A stretch of DNA of 64,000 bases from DTKD01 sp050948905 (GCA_050948905.1 JBMNES010000001.1:2989042-3053041), one strand, 5' to 3'. Positions 1-8,374 are shown, counted from the first letter of the stretch. Translations and numbers: made by a program. The notes: generated by a model from the sequence alone, not told the origin.

Positions 1-252
1 TTCGTGAGGAATGGTAGTCCCCACCATCGGAACCTCGAACATATTCTTCTTGGCGTTTTCCATGCCTTTTCGGATAGCGTCCGGAATGCCCCTGGCCTTG
101 CCCAGACCCACGCCGACGTGTCCAGCACGATCGCCCACTGCAACAAGCACGTTCCAGCTCAAAGTCCGGCCGCCCTTGTGTGTCTTTTGAACCTTGTTAG
201 TACGGATGACCTGCTCTTCCAGTTCAAGCGCATCCGGATTGATCTTAGGCAT
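1..252 (-). CDS. rpsE: 30S ribosomal protein S5 (partial, C-terminus outside window)
   Basis: S5 of the 30S subunit, involved in decoding accuracy and mRNA entry. The visible 84 residues are the N-terminal double-stranded-RNA-binding-like domain; the segments NKVQKTHKGGRTLSWNVLVAVG and GHVGVGLGKARGIPDAIRKG (quoted in part) are typical of S5. The ATG at 252 follows a GGAGGGG ribosome-binding site. The reading frame is still open at base 1, so the C-terminal half is cut by the window edge. It is the most downstream visible gene of the spc segment, 110 bases after rplR. Confidence 0.96.
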   Translation of the reverse strand, partial: MPKINPDALELEEQVIRTNKVQKTHKGGRTLSWNVLVAVGDRAGHVGVGLGKARGIPDAIRKGMENAKKNMFEVPMVGTTIPHE

Positions 253-362
253 AGCCCCTCCAATCAAGAAACATGAATCGTGAATTGCCAGCGTTGTGGC
301 TCTTAGTCAACTCAATCGCAGCAAAACTCACAATTCCCTTATCTGCACTGCCAACAACTTTG

Positions 363-722
363 TTAGAATTTGAGACCGGCTTCTCGCGCACCTTCCGCAA
401 GTGCAGCAACTCTGCCGTGATACTGATAACCGCCGCGGTCGAATACGACCTGCTCAATGCCCTTTTCTTTCAGCCTGTTCCCGACGAGCTGTCCGACCAG
501 CTTGGCCGATGCGATATCGCCTCCGTTAGGAACCTGTGCTTTGATGTCCTTGTCCAGGCTCGACGCCGCAACTATAGTAACTCCCTGCGAATCGTCTATG
601 ACCTGCGCGTAAATATGAAGCAGGCTCCTGAACACGTTCAATCTCGGCCTTTCCGACGTGCCAATGACGCGGTTTCTCAGCCTATAGTGCCGCCTCTTCC
701 GAAGCGCCTCTTTTTTTAACAT
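363..722 (-). CDS. rplR: 50S ribosomal protein L18
   Basis: L18 binds 5S rRNA in the central protuberance of the 50S subunit. The protein has 119 residues, the usual length. It shows the basic N-terminus (KKEALRKRRHYRLRNRV), the RPRLNVFRSLLHIYAQVIDD strand and the C-terminal FDRGGYQYHGRVAALAEGAR signature. The ATG at 722 follows a GGGGG stretch. It lies between rplF and rpsE in the standard spc order, but 193 bases separate it from rplF. That gap holds a structured RNA candidate and a possible internal promoter. Confidence 0.97.
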   Translation of the reverse strand: MLKKEALRKRRHYRLRNRVIGTSERPRLNVFRSLLHIYAQVIDDSQGVTIVAASSLDKDIKAQVPNGGDIASAKLVGQLVGNRLKEKGIEQVVFDRGGYQYHGRVAALAEGAREAGLKF

Positions 723-758
723 TCCAAACCCCCAGGCTTCAGGTTTTCAGGTGTACTT

Positions 759-843
759 ATCGTTTAGCTTTGCTGGTCGCAAGCACCTATCTCGCCTGAT
801 AACGAGCACCCGACGCCACTACAGCGACCCAGCACTAAACGAT
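759..843 (-). ncRNA. Candidate structured leader RNA between rplF and rplR
   Basis: Two arms pair over 19 base pairs. ATCGTTTAG at 759-767 pairs perfectly with 835-843, then after a 3-base bulge 771-780 pairs with 824-834 with one bulged base. The 43-base apical part holds a further short ctcg/cgag stem. It lies 37 bases upstream of the rplR start. A TATAAT (883-888, minus strand) sits just upstream, but the -35 is poor. It could be a cis-regulatory r-protein leader, a processing site or a mobile palindrome; the sequence alone does not decide. Confidence 0.45.
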
Positions 844-915
844 ATATTTTACAACAATCAACAGTTTCGCGCCATCCTATTAATTATAACGCGAACACCG
901 ATTTTGCGCGAATTA

Positions 916-1500
916 CTACTTGCCCGCGGCTCCAGCCTTGCCGGCCTTCTTGCGAACAACCTCTCCCTGGTAGCGAATACCCTTGCCATGCATTCCCTGC
1001 GAGACAACGTATTTGTAAGGCTCCGGCGGTCTGATGGCGCGGATTTCCGCAGCCTGCTGCCCAAGCACTTCTTTATCGATACCACGAACGATGATAAAGG
1101 GTATCCTGGTGTTGGTTTCCTGGCCGACCTCGAAGGTGATTCCCTCCATGGGCTCTACGGTCGCAGGCTGAGCATAGCCTATCGACAGCACCAGATTTTT
1201 CCCTTGCAGCTCGGCGCGATAACCCACACCAATAATCTGCAATCTCTTCTCATAACCCTGCGTCACGCCGATCACCATGTTGTTGACCAGCGTACGGGTC
1301 AGCCCGTGCAAAGCTCGATGGTCCCTGGAATCCGAGGGTCTCTGGCAAATTATACGGCCGTCTTCTACCTTAACGGCAATAGCATCAGGAAGGCTGCGAG
1401 TTAAAGTGCCCTTCGGCCCCTTAACTGTTAACTCTGCCCCAGCCTGGCTAATCTGCACTCCGCTCGGCACTTGTATGGGCAATTGTCCAATTCTACTCAC
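916..1500 (-). CDS. rplF: 50S ribosomal protein L6
   Basis: L6 sits near the factor-binding site of the 50S subunit. It has 194 residues with two similar beta/alpha domains. The N-terminus MSRIGQLPIQVPSGVQ, the motif KGPKGTLTRSLP and the C-terminal IRAIRPPEPYKYV followed by GKGIRYQGEVVRKKAGK are diagnostic. The start is GTG at 1500, ten bases after GGAGGAA. It follows rpsH by 18 bases. The last ten residues are a low-complexity Ala/Gly/Lys tail. Confidence 0.97.
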   Translation of the reverse strand: MSRIGQLPIQVPSGVQISQAGAELTVKGPKGTLTRSLPDAIAVKVEDGRIICQRPSDSRDHRALHGLTRTLVNNMVIGVTQGYEKRLQIIGVGYRAELQGKNLVLSIGYAQPATVEPMEGITFEVGQETNTRIPFIIVRGIDKEVLGQQAAEIRAIRPPEPYKYVVSQGMHGKGIRYQGEVVRKKAGKAGAAGK

Positions 1501-1518
1501 GACAACAGTTCCTCCACT

Positions 1519-1917
1519 CTACCAAACGTAGCACAATACCTCGCCGCCGATGCCCTGTTTTCTGGCTTCACGGTCGGTCATAACTCCTTTGGACGTGCTG
1601 ATAATAGCAACGCCCAACCCTCGAAGAACCCTGGGAACCCTGTCGCGCTTTGCATATACCCGCAGCCCGGGCTTGCTGACGCGCTTAAGGTTGCTCAGGA
1701 TCATTTCCTGCTTTGGGCCATATTTCAAAGCGATCTTCACTGTCGGAAACTGCCGATCCTTGATCTGCTCGAAATTTTTTATAAAGCCTTCACCGTGGAG
1801 AATTTTCACTATCTCCATATTCAGCTTTGAGGCCGGCACTTCTACAAAGTCGTGCTTCGCTGAGTTTGCGTTCCGAATCCTCGTAAGCAGGTCGGCCACA
1901 GGATCTGTCACGGTCAT
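1519..1917 (-). CDS. rpsH: 30S ribosomal protein S8
   Basis: S8 is a primary 16S rRNA-binding protein of the central domain and, in other bacteria, the translational repressor of the spc operon. The start is placed at the ATG at 1917, giving MTVTDPVADLLTRIRNA, because GGAGG lies seven bases upstream and S8 proteins begin this way; a longer in-frame reading to 1947 adds ten unconserved residues. The conserved C-terminus STSKGVMTDREARKQGIGGE (one-residue variants elsewhere) is present. Length is 132 residues. Confidence 0.97.
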   Translation of the reverse strand: MTVTDPVADLLTRIRNANSAKHDFVEVPASKLNMEIVKILHGEGFIKNFEQIKDRQFPTVKIALKYGPKQEMILSNLKRVSKPGLRVYAKRDRVPRVLRGLGVAIISTSKGVMTDREARKQGIGGEVLCYVW

Positions 1918-2002
1918 TCTTGATCCTCCGTTATCGGGCCGCCGCAAATATTTATGTTAACATTTTGTGCGACCTGATGTCAAACGATTTGTTATTTTTA
2001 GA

Positions 2003-2188
2003 CTACCAACTACTCTTAGTTACGCCAGGGATAAGTCCCTTATGCGCCATTTCACGGAAACAGATTCGGCACAAGCCAAACCGCCTTATATAGCCTCTAG
2101 GCCGGCCACACATAGAACAGCGGTTATACGCTCTGACCTTAAACTTCGGCGTGCGCTTCTGTTTCTCAATCAGGCATGTTTTTGCCAC
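2003..2188 (-). CDS. rpsN: 30S ribosomal protein S14, zinc-binding type
   Basis: Short S14 of 61 residues, the C+ (type Z) form. Two CxxC pairs, CSMCG and CRICF, form the zinc site, and the motif GRPRGYIRRFGLCRICFRE is typical. The start is GTG at 2188 with GAGGAG nearby. It follows the EF-G paralogue and precedes rpsH. The zinc-binding form suggests that zinc limitation is handled by a second, C-minus copy elsewhere, which is not visible here. Confidence 0.97.
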   Translation of the reverse strand: MAKTCLIEKQKRTPKFKVRAYNRCSMCGRPRGYIRRFGLCRICFREMAHKGLIPGVTKSSW

Positions 2189-2246
2189 GTGATCACTCCT
2201 CTATGGTTCAGAGTAAGGCTGCCAGGCAGCCTTAACTCGAGAATCC

Positions 2247-4307
2247 TTATTCTTCCTTCTTAGCCTTCTCAGCGTCTGCTATTACCTGCTGCGCCGCATG
2301 AGCCGGCATCTCTTCGTAATGCGAGAACTTCGATGTGAACTTCCCACGGCCTCTGGCAATCGATCTCAGATCGATCGAGTATCTCATAACCTCCGACTGC
2401 GGAGCCTGAGCTCGGATCAACTGCCGTCCAGCTCCCGCCGGCTCCATCCCCAAAACGCGCCCGCGCTTGGTGTTGATATCGCCGATCACATCGCCCATAT
2501 ACTCTTCAGGCACCGTGATTTCCAACTCATTGATCGGCTCCAGAATCACCGGGTTCGCCTTGGCCGCAGCAGCCTGAAATGCCAGCACACCAGCCAACTG
2601 GAAGGCCATATCCGACGAGTCTACCGTATGGAAGCTGCCGTCGTAACAGGTGACTTTCACGTCTACCACCGGATTTCCGGCCAATATTCCCCTGCCCAAC
2701 GCTTCCTGTACACCTTTGTCGACCGACGGAATCCACTGTCTGGGAATCGCTCCGCCGACGATAGCGTCGATATACTCGTAGCCGGCTCCTCTGGGTTGAG
2801 GCTCCAGGCGCAACCAGCAATCTCCGAACTGACCACGTCCACCAGTCTGCTTCTTATGACGCCCCTGCGCCTCAGCCTGAGTAGTGATGGTCTCCTGATA
2901 GGCCACCTTCGGGGTCTCAGTCTCAACCTCTACACCGAACTTACGCTTAAGGCGCTCCACGACAATATCGAGATGAGTCTCACCCATTCCGCTGATCAGA
3001 GTCTGTGAAATAGCGGCCTCACGACTAGTGTGGAACGTCGGGTCTTCCTCGGCGAGCTTCTGCAACCCAGGGCCGAGCTTATCCTCATCGGCCTTTGTCT
3101 TCGCCTTAACCGCCAAAGAATAGACCGGGTCCGGGAACGCAATCGGCTTCAACTTGATTGGCTTGGCCTTCTCGCACAGAGTATCACCAGTCGAGGTGTC
3201 CTGCAATTTAGCCACCGCACCGATGTCACCTGCTCCTACAAACGCAGTCGCTTCCTGATTCTTACCAGACAGGAAATAGACCTGCCCGACCCTTTCCTCA
3301 CGCTCTTTGTTGGCGTTGAAAATGTGGGAGTCCGATTTTACCTGGCCCGAAAATACTCGGAAATAGGTCAGCTTGCCAACATAAGGATCGGCCATCGTCT
3401 TGAAGACCAACGCACAGAACGAATCGTCAGCGCTTCGCTTTTGGCCGTCAACTCCCTCCACCGCCGGAACCGCAGCCGGACTGGGCACGCTGGATACGAT
3501 AAAGTCCAACAGAGTGTCAACCCCAACCATCTTCATCGCTGAGCCGCAGAGCACCGGGACCACCTTGCCAGTCCTCAGGCCGACTTCCAGCCCCTTGGCG
3601 ATATCCTCATCGGAGAGCATCCCCTCTTCGAAGTATTTCTCCATCAAAGAGTCGTCCATCTCCGCAACCGACTCGACCAGCGATTCTCGCATAGTCTCAA
3701 TCTCATCGGCCATATCCGCAGGAATCTCAGCAGGGCTGATCTTGCCGTTGGCCCAGGTATAGGCTTTATGGCTCAGCAAATCGACTACGCCAGAGAACTT
3801 GTCCTCCGAACCAATCGGCAACTGCAGCGGCGCTACGCTTGTTCCGAACTTATTTCGCAAAGCTTCCAGCGTTCGCGCGTAATCGGAGTTCTCTTTTTCC
3901 AGCTTATTTACGAAGAACAACTTAGTGATGCCAGCCTCTTCGGCGAGGTCCCAGCCGGTCTCGGTTCCGACTTCGATCGTGCCGGAACCATCTACCACGA
4001 GCAGAGCGGCCTCTACAGCTCTCAAGCTGCCTACAACATCACCCACAAAGTCCGGATATCCCGGCGTATCAATGAAGTTGATCTTCGTTTTCTTCCACTC
4101 GCACGGCAAAACCGCAGCGTTGATGCTCATTTTGCGGGAAATTTCATCCTGGTCGAAGTCGCTGACAGAGCTGCCGTCATCGATTCTGCCCATTCGGCTG
4201 ATAGCCCCGCTCGCATAGAGCATAGCCTCAGCCAAAGACGACTTGCCTGTACTCTGGTGGCCCACAAGTGCAACATTTCGAATATCGTTAATAGGATATG
4301 TTTTCAT
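2247..4307 (-). CDS. EF-G paralogue (EF-G2-like translational GTPase)
   Basis: 686-residue translation-factor GTPase with the EF-G domain order. The P-loop is GHQSTGKSS (residues about 17-25). The G3 motif is DTPGYPDF, with Tyr where canonical EF-G has the catalytic His, and the G4 motif is NKLEKEN instead of NKxD. Domains II-V follow, including the QTGGRGQFGD segment of domain IV and the RGRVLGMEP segment of domain V. It is clearly distinct from the canonical fusA at 12523-14619. It sits between rplE (4 bases) and rpsN, where most spc operons have nothing. Altered G3 and G4 residues suggest slow or altered GTP hydrolysis. EF-G2-like proteins are known as paralogues, but their role is poorly defined. 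Confidence 0.93.
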   Translation of the reverse strand: MKTYPINDIRNVALVGHQSTGKSSLAEAMLYASGAISRMGRIDDGSSVSDFDQDEISRKMSINAAVLPCEWKKTKINFIDTPGYPDFVGDVVGSLRAVEAALLVVDGSGTIEVGTETGWDLAEEAGITKLFFVNKLEKENSDYARTLEALRNKFGTSVAPLQLPIGSEDKFSGVVDLLSHKAYTWANGKISPAEIPADMADEIETMRESLVESVAEMDDSLMEKYFEEGMLSDEDIAKGLEVGLRTGKVVPVLCGSAMKMVGVDTLLDFIVSSVPSPAAVPAVEGVDGQKRSADDSFCALVFKTMADPYVGKLTYFRVFSGQVKSDSHIFNANKEREERVGQVYFLSGKNQEATAFVGAGDIGAVAKLQDTSTGDTLCEKAKPIKLKPIAFPDPVYSLAVKAKTKADEDKLGPGLQKLAEEDPTFHTSREAAISQTLISGMGETHLDIVVERLKRKFGVEVETETPKVAYQETITTQAEAQGRHKKQTGGRGQFGDCWLRLEPQPRGAGYEYIDAIVGGAIPRQWIPSVDKGVQEALGRGILAGNPVVDVKVTCYDGSFHTVDSSDMAFQLAGVLAFQAAAAKANPVILEPINELEITVPEEYMGDVIGDINTKRGRVLGMEPAGAGRQLIRAQAPQSEVMRYSIDLRSIARGRGKFTSKFSHYEEMPAHAAQQVIADAEKAKKEE

Positions 4308-4311
4308 CTCG

Positions 4312-4854
4312 CTAGGCCTCTCTCAGAGGCAGGCCAAGGGCCTTTAATAGTCCTCTGCCTTCTTCGTCAGTTTTAGCAGTTGTCGCAATGACGATGTTCA
4401 TTCCGCGCGTTCTATCAACCTTATCGTAGTCGATTTCAGGGAAGACCAACTGCTCTTTGAGTCCCATCGCGAAATTTCCGCGCCCGTCGAACGAGTCCGG
4501 CGCTATTCCACCGAAGTCACGGATTCTTGGCAACACCGCATTGAACAATCTGTCAAGAAACTCCCACATCATAGCCCCGCGCAGGGTCACTTTCGCTCCC
4601 ACACGCATACCCTCTCGAAGCTTGAAGTTCGAGATAGACTTTTTGGCCTTTGTGATGGCGGGTTTCTGCCCTGTGATCAGGGTCAAATCACCAACTGCCG
4701 CGTCGAGGAGCTTGGCGTCTTGGGTAGCCTGGCCAACGCCCATGCTGACGACGACCTTGGTGAGCCGTGGAGCCTGCATTATGTTACCGTAGCTGAACTG
4801 TTTCATCAAAGCCGGCACCACTTCATCTTTGTATTTGTCTTTGAGTCTAGGCAT
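4312..4854 (-). CDS. rplE: 50S ribosomal protein L5
   Basis: L5 binds 5S rRNA and contacts P-site tRNA. It has 180 residues, the usual length. The N-terminus MPRLKDKYKDEVVPALMKQF, the segment LITGQKPAITKAKKSISNFK and the C-terminal RGMNIVIATTAKTDEEGRGL (quoted in part) are diagnostic. It starts with ATG at 4854, 12 bases after rplX. The EF-G paralogue begins four bases after its stop, so the two are almost certainly co-transcribed. Confidence 0.98.
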   Translation of the reverse strand: MPRLKDKYKDEVVPALMKQFSYGNIMQAPRLTKVVVSMGVGQATQDAKLLDAAVGDLTLITGQKPAITKAKKSISNFKLREGMRVGAKVTLRGAMMWEFLDRLFNAVLPRIRDFGGIAPDSFDGRGNFAMGLKEQLVFPEIDYDKVDRTRGMNIVIATTAKTDEEGRGLLKALGLPLREA

Positions 4855-4866
4855 TCGTCAACTCCT

Positions 4867-5232
4867 CTAGTCGTCCACAAACTCTCCGCATTTGCGGCAG
4901 CTTCTCACCATTGTTCCGTCGCTGCCGGCGCTGCGTGCAGGTCTGGTCTCTTTATTACACTTAGGGCACACCAGCATAACCTTCGACACACTGACGCCCA
5001 AAGGCATCTGCATTTCGCCAAGCTGCTGTTTGACCATAGCACGCGAGCCAGCGGAGCGCGGTTTTTGATGGCGAGTGACGACGTTTATGCCATCCACGAT
5101 CACCTTTCCCTCCTCGGGTATGGTGCGTATAATCTTACCGCGCTTGTCTTTATCCTTTCCGGACAGCACGATGACCTCATCGCCTTTCTTCAGGTTCATC
5201 TTGCCTTCGTAAACAGGTTTTTTCTTCTTCAT
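4867..5232 (-). CDS. rplX: 50S ribosomal protein L24
   Basis: L24 initiates 50S assembly by binding 23S rRNA. It has 121 residues. The KOW motif GDEVIVLSGKDKDKRGKI lies near the N-terminus, followed by DGINVVTRHQKP. The C-terminal part carries CPKCNKETRP and SCRKCGEFVDD, two CxxC pairs that can form a zinc ribbon, as in many L24 proteins. The chosen ATG at 5232 adds eleven residues to an alternative start at MNLKKGDE; the choice is uncertain. It lies in the usual rplN-rplX-rplE order. Confidence 0.97.
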   Translation of the reverse strand: MKKKKPVYEGKMNLKKGDEVIVLSGKDKDKRGKIIRTIPEEGKVIVDGINVVTRHQKPRSAGSRAMVKQQLGEMQMPLGVSVSKVMLVCPKCNKETRPARSAGSDGTMVRSCRKCGEFVDD

Positions 5233-5266
5233 GACTGCGTCTCCGTTGCTAGTTCAAGCTGAACCT

Positions 5267-5635
5267 TCACAATACCTCAGGCGCCAGCGACAGTATTCGC
5301 ATAAACCCCTTGTCGCGCAATTCTCTGGCCACCGGCCCAAAGATTCGCGTTCCACGCGGTTCGTCAGTGTTGCTTATCACTACTGCCGCATTGTCGTCGA
5401 ATCGAAGTATTGATCCATCCGGTCTTTGAATGTCGTTTTTGGTTCTCACAACCACACACCGGACGACTTCGCTCTTTTTAACCGTCGCTCCCGGTGTGGC
5501 ATGCTTCACCGCACCGATGAAAATATCTCCAATACCCGCATAGTGCGGATTTGATCCTTTGATTACCCTGATGCACAGGATTTCTCGCGCTCCCGAGTTA
5601 TCAGCCGATCGTAATCTCGTATAGGGCCGTATCAT
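5267..5635 (-). CDS. rplN: 50S ribosomal protein L14
   Basis: L14 lies at the 50S/30S interface. It has 122 residues, exactly the usual length. The N-terminus MIRPYTRLRSADNSGAREI, the segment RTKNDIQRPDGSILRFDDNA and the C-terminus RELRDKGFMRILSLAPEVL are highly conserved. The ATG start is at 5635. It is separated by 86 bases from rpsQ upstream and 34 bases from rplX downstream; nothing coding is seen in either gap. Confidence 0.98.
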   Translation of the reverse strand: MIRPYTRLRSADNSGAREILCIRVIKGSNPHYAGIGDIFIGAVKHATPGATVKKSEVVRCVVVRTKNDIQRPDGSILRFDDNAAVVISNTDEPRGTRIFGPVARELRDKGFMRILSLAPEVL

Positions 5636-5721
5636 TTCCCGATTCCTCTCCAGTAAATAACATACATTTAATCAGCCACCGAACAGCGCCCAAACTGCGC
5701 CCACGCTGCAAATGCGTTGAT

Positions 5722-5976
5722 TTACTTGGCCTTTTCAACTATGCGAGACACCCGCCATCTCTTTTGCTTAGAGAGTGGCCTGGTCTCCATGATCTCGACG
5801 GTGTCGCCAATGCCGCACTGATTCTCTTCGTCGTGCGCCTTAAACTTGGTCGTTCGTCGCATAATTCTTCCGTAGAGCGGGTGTCTTACCAGCGTCTCAA
5901 TGGCAACCACCACGGTCTTATCCATCTTGTCGCTAACTACGCGCCCGCTTCGAAGTTTTCTTCTCGCTCTATCCAT
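5722..5976 (-). CDS. rpsQ: 30S ribosomal protein S17
   Basis: S17 is a primary binding protein of the 16S rRNA 5' domain with an OB fold. It has 84 residues. The core motif SDKMDKTVVVAIETLVRHPL and the C-terminal IMETRPLSKQKRWRVSRIVE are diagnostic. The ATG at 5976 lies one base after the rpmC stop codon, so the two genes are translationally coupled. Confidence 0.97.
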   Translation of the reverse strand: MDRARRKLRSGRVVSDKMDKTVVVAIETLVRHPLYGRIMRRTTKFKAHDEENQCGIGDTVEIMETRPLSKQKRWRVSRIVEKAK

Positions 5977-5977
5977 G

Positions 5978-6196
5978 CTAGGATCCCTTGCCTGCCTTTA
6001 ACTCGCGGTCGCGCTTCTCACACAGAACTCGCGCCACGTTCTTTCTGGCATTTGTTATAGCGTGCGGATTGTCAAGCTGCTTCAAGGCAATCTGCTGCCT
6101 CATCTTATACAGGCTCTCTCGCTCCTGTTTAAGGATGTTGTCCAGCTCCACATCTCCAGCTTCTTTGATCTTTTTAACGAACTCAGATTGTCTCAC
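5978..6196 (-). CDS. rpmC: 50S ribosomal protein L29
   Basis: L29 lies near the polypeptide exit tunnel and contacts trigger factor and SRP. The start is set at GTG 6196, which gives 72 residues beginning VRQSEFVKKIKEAGDVEL, overlapping the end of rplP by 14 bases; the longer in-frame reading to 6238 would add 14 residues encoded inside rplP and unlike L29. The segments LYKMRQQIALKQLDNPHAIT and KNVARVLCEKRDRE are typical of the two-helix hairpin. Confidence 0.93.
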   Translation of the reverse strand: MRQSEFVKKIKEAGDVELDNILKQERESLYKMRQQIALKQLDNPHAITNARKNVARVLCEKRDRELKAGKGS

Positions 6197-6617
6197 TAAT
6201 GCTGCCCTGCTCTTTCTTGGTAACGAACCTGACCGCAAACGGCAACTTGTGCGCAGCCAGCCTCATGGCTTCTCTGGCCAACGACTCATCGACACCAGCC
6301 ATTTCGAACAGCATCCTGCCCGGCCTGATAACCGCAACCCAGCCTTCCGGGGAGCCTTTTCCGCTACCCATTCGGGTCTCAGCCGGCTTCTTGGTGATCG
6401 ACTTATCCGGGAAAACCCTGATCCACACCTGCCCGCCTCTCTTGACGTGCCTGGTGATTGCTACTCTGGCAGCTTCTATCTGATTGGAGGTCATCCACGC
6501 GGCTTCCAGAGCCTGTAGACCAAACTCGCCGAAGTCGATTCGAGTTCCGGCAGTCGCACGGCCCTTGCGCGAACCTCGCTGCTGCTTTCTATACTTGACT
6601 TTTCTGGGCATCAGCAT
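6183..6617 (-). CDS. rplP: 50S ribosomal protein L16
   Basis: L16 organises the tRNA-binding region of the 50S subunit. The start at ATG 6617, one base after the rpsC stop, gives MLMPRKVKYRKQQRGSRKG, which matches family N-termini; a longer reading to 6707 only adds residues out of the rpsC tail. Conserved segments include GEFGLQALEAAWMTSNQIEA, RIFPDKSITKKPAETRMGSG-like (here RVFPDK) and GRMLFEMAGVDESLAREAMR. It has 144 residues. Confidence 0.97.
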   Translation of the reverse strand: MLMPRKVKYRKQQRGSRKGRATAGTRIDFGEFGLQALEAAWMTSNQIEAARVAITRHVKRGGQVWIRVFPDKSITKKPAETRMGSGKGSPEGWVAVIRPGRMLFEMAGVDESLAREAMRLAAHKLPFAVRFVTKKEQGSISETI

Positions 6618-6618
6618 A

Positions 6619-7428
6619 TCAGTCCTGCCTCCTCTCGCCGCCGCGACCTCCGGCACCACCGCGTCCGCCAGCGCCTCGAGTGCCCCTGCGGTCAGTTCGT
6701 GCGCCACGCTCGCCTCTGGGCGCGCGATCGTCCCTGCCCCGCGGGCGAGGCCTTCTCGCTGCCATCAACTCTTCGTCTGTAGGCTCAGCGCGCTTGGTTC
6801 CCGGGAGAATGTCGCCCTTATAAATCCATACCTTGACGCCGATGTTGCCATACGTCGTTGACGCTTCAGTGAAACCGTAATCGATATCCGCACGTAGCGT
6901 ATGAAGCGGAACTTTGCCGGCCTTGTCGCCGTCGACTCTGGCCATTTCAGCGCCGCCCAACCTACCGGCGATGCGAATTCTGATCCCCTTTGCGCCCATT
7001 CGCATGCTTCGGAATACAGCCTGCTTCATGGCTCTCTTGTAAGAGATGCGCTTTTCGATCTGCTCGGCGATGGACTCCGCCACAAGCTGTGCGTCGAGTT
7101 CGGGTGACCTAATCTCCTGAACGTTGACGTGGACCATCTTGCCCTTGCTGATCTTCTCGATATCCATTCGCAGCTCGTCGATTCCCTTGCCGCCACGGCC
7201 GATTATAATTCCCGGCCTGGCCGCATGCACCGTAATTTTCATCTTGTTAGCGGCTCTTTCTATCTCGATTCGAGAAACCCCAGCCGCGTTCAGATTGGTT
7301 TTGATGTGCTTGCGAATCTGAGCATCCTCAAGGAGCAGTGCGGGGAACTCCTTGGTCGCGAACCATGTGCTGTCGCTTTCGCGAATGATTCCTAAGCGAA
7401 AACCAATTGGATGTACTTTCTGTCCCAA
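6619..7428 (-). CDS. rpsC: 30S ribosomal protein S3 with Arg/Gly-rich tail
   Basis: S3 lines the mRNA entry channel. It has 269 residues: an N-terminal region MGQKVHPIGFRLGI, a KH domain with IIIGRGGKGIDELR, and the C-terminal domain RMGAKGIRIRIAGRLGGAEM. The last 45 residues are an unusual Arg/Gly/Asp-rich tail with repeated GGRGG-type units. The start codon is TTG at 7428, directly after the rplV stop codon and four bases after GGAGGAGAG, so initiation is probably coupled to rplV termination. Confidence 0.97.
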   Translation of the reverse strand: MGQKVHPIGFRLGIIRESDSTWFATKEFPALLLEDAQIRKHIKTNLNAAGVSRIEIERAANKMKITVHAARPGIIIGRGGKGIDELRMDIEKISKGKMVHVNVQEIRSPELDAQLVAESIAEQIEKRISYKRAMKQAVFRSMRMGAKGIRIRIAGRLGGAEMARVDGDKAGKVPLHTLRADIDYGFTEASTTYGNIGVKVWIYKGDILPGTKRAEPTDEELMAARRPRPRGRDDRAPRGERGARTDRRGTRGAGGRGGAGGRGGERRQD

Positions 7429-7947
7429 CTACTCTCCTCCTTTGGCGTCCGTATCGCCTTCGGATTTCTTTGCGCGAGTTGCCCTTTTCTTAGGGGCTTC
7501 GCTCACGGTTTCGGTTTGGGCCTCTGCAACCGCAGCGGCAGTCTTACCACCTCTGCGCGGAGCCTTAGCCGTGCGAGCGACTTCCTTGCGCTTACTCTTT
7601 TGTTCTGGCTTAGCCTCAGTCTCTTCTACGTGAATGGTAATATGGCTCAGCCTCTTGACCATCCTGTAACCGCGCCCCATCGGCGCGTATCTTAACCGCT
7701 TCATCATCGGGCCGCCGTCCACGACCGCCTTAGCGACTTTCAGGTTCTCAGCATCCATATGATGATTGTTCTCAGCGTTGGCCACGGCCGACATCAGAAC
7801 CTTTTCAATAAGTCGCGCTGCGAAATTAGGCGTAAACTTCAATATCGCTAACGCCTCTTTCGTGTCCTTACCTCGTATCGCATCGATTACGAGGCGGGCC
7901 TTCCGCGGCGACGTGCGCACGAAACGCGCCTTTGCATATGCCTGCAT
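7429..7947 (-). CDS. rplV: 50S ribosomal protein L22 with extended C-terminal tail
   Basis: L22 lines the nascent-peptide exit tunnel. The first 115 residues match the family: AKARFVRTSPRKARLVIDAI, LMSAVANAENNHHMDAENL and the tunnel loop region RLRYAPMGRGYRMVKRLSHI. Residues about 116-172 are a Lys/Ala/Glu-rich low-complexity tail that most L22 proteins lack. The start is ATG at 7947. A 142-base gap with several short GC-rich hairpins separates it from rpsS, unusually long for this operon. Confidence 0.97.
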   Translation of the reverse strand: MQAYAKARFVRTSPRKARLVIDAIRGKDTKEALAILKFTPNFAARLIEKVLMSAVANAENNHHMDAENLKVAKAVVDGGPMMKRLRYAPMGRGYRMVKRLSHITIHVEETEAKPEQKSKRKEVARTAKAPRRGGKTAAAVAEAQTETVSEAPKKRATRAKKSEGDTDAKGGE

Positions 7948-8089
7948 TACGATTGGCCTCCCTACAAAATGCGGAGCACTCCTGCCCCATCGCGGTGAAC
8001 ACGGCGCCTCCGCGCAGTGGATTCAGCGCCCGTGTTCTCTCCACGCAAACCCGCGTCATCAGCGGGCGTCAACACAGCCCTTCAGGGCA

Positions 8090-8374
8090 TTATTTCAAAG
8101 CTGTCGAACGCTCGGTGTGATGACCGTGACCTCTAAAGGTTCTGGTCGGTGCGAACTCACCCAGCTTATGTCCAACCATATTCTCAGTAATAAATACCGG
8201 AATATGCCGTCTTCCGTCGTGAACGGCGATAGTATGGCCGATCATCAGCGGGAAGATGGTCGATCGTCTGGACCAGCTCTGGATAATCCGCTTCTCACCC
8301 TTTGCGTTCATCTCTTCGATTTTCGAAAGCAGTTTTGGGTCCGCATACGGCCCCTTCTTAAGCGAACGCGCCAC
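8090..8374 (-). CDS. rpsS: 30S ribosomal protein S19
   Basis: S19 lies in the 30S head near the A-site finger. It has 94 residues, the usual length. MARSLKKGPYADPKLLSKIE, RRSTIFPLMIGHTIAVHDGR and VGHKLGEFAPTRTFRGHG are diagnostic. The start is GTG at 8374 preceded by GGAGGAAT. It follows rplB by 12 bases. Confidence 0.98.
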   Translation of the reverse strand: MARSLKKGPYADPKLLSKIEEMNAKGEKRIIQSWSRRSTIFPLMIGHTIAVHDGRRHIPVFITENMVGHKLGEFAPTRTFRGHGHHTERSTALK

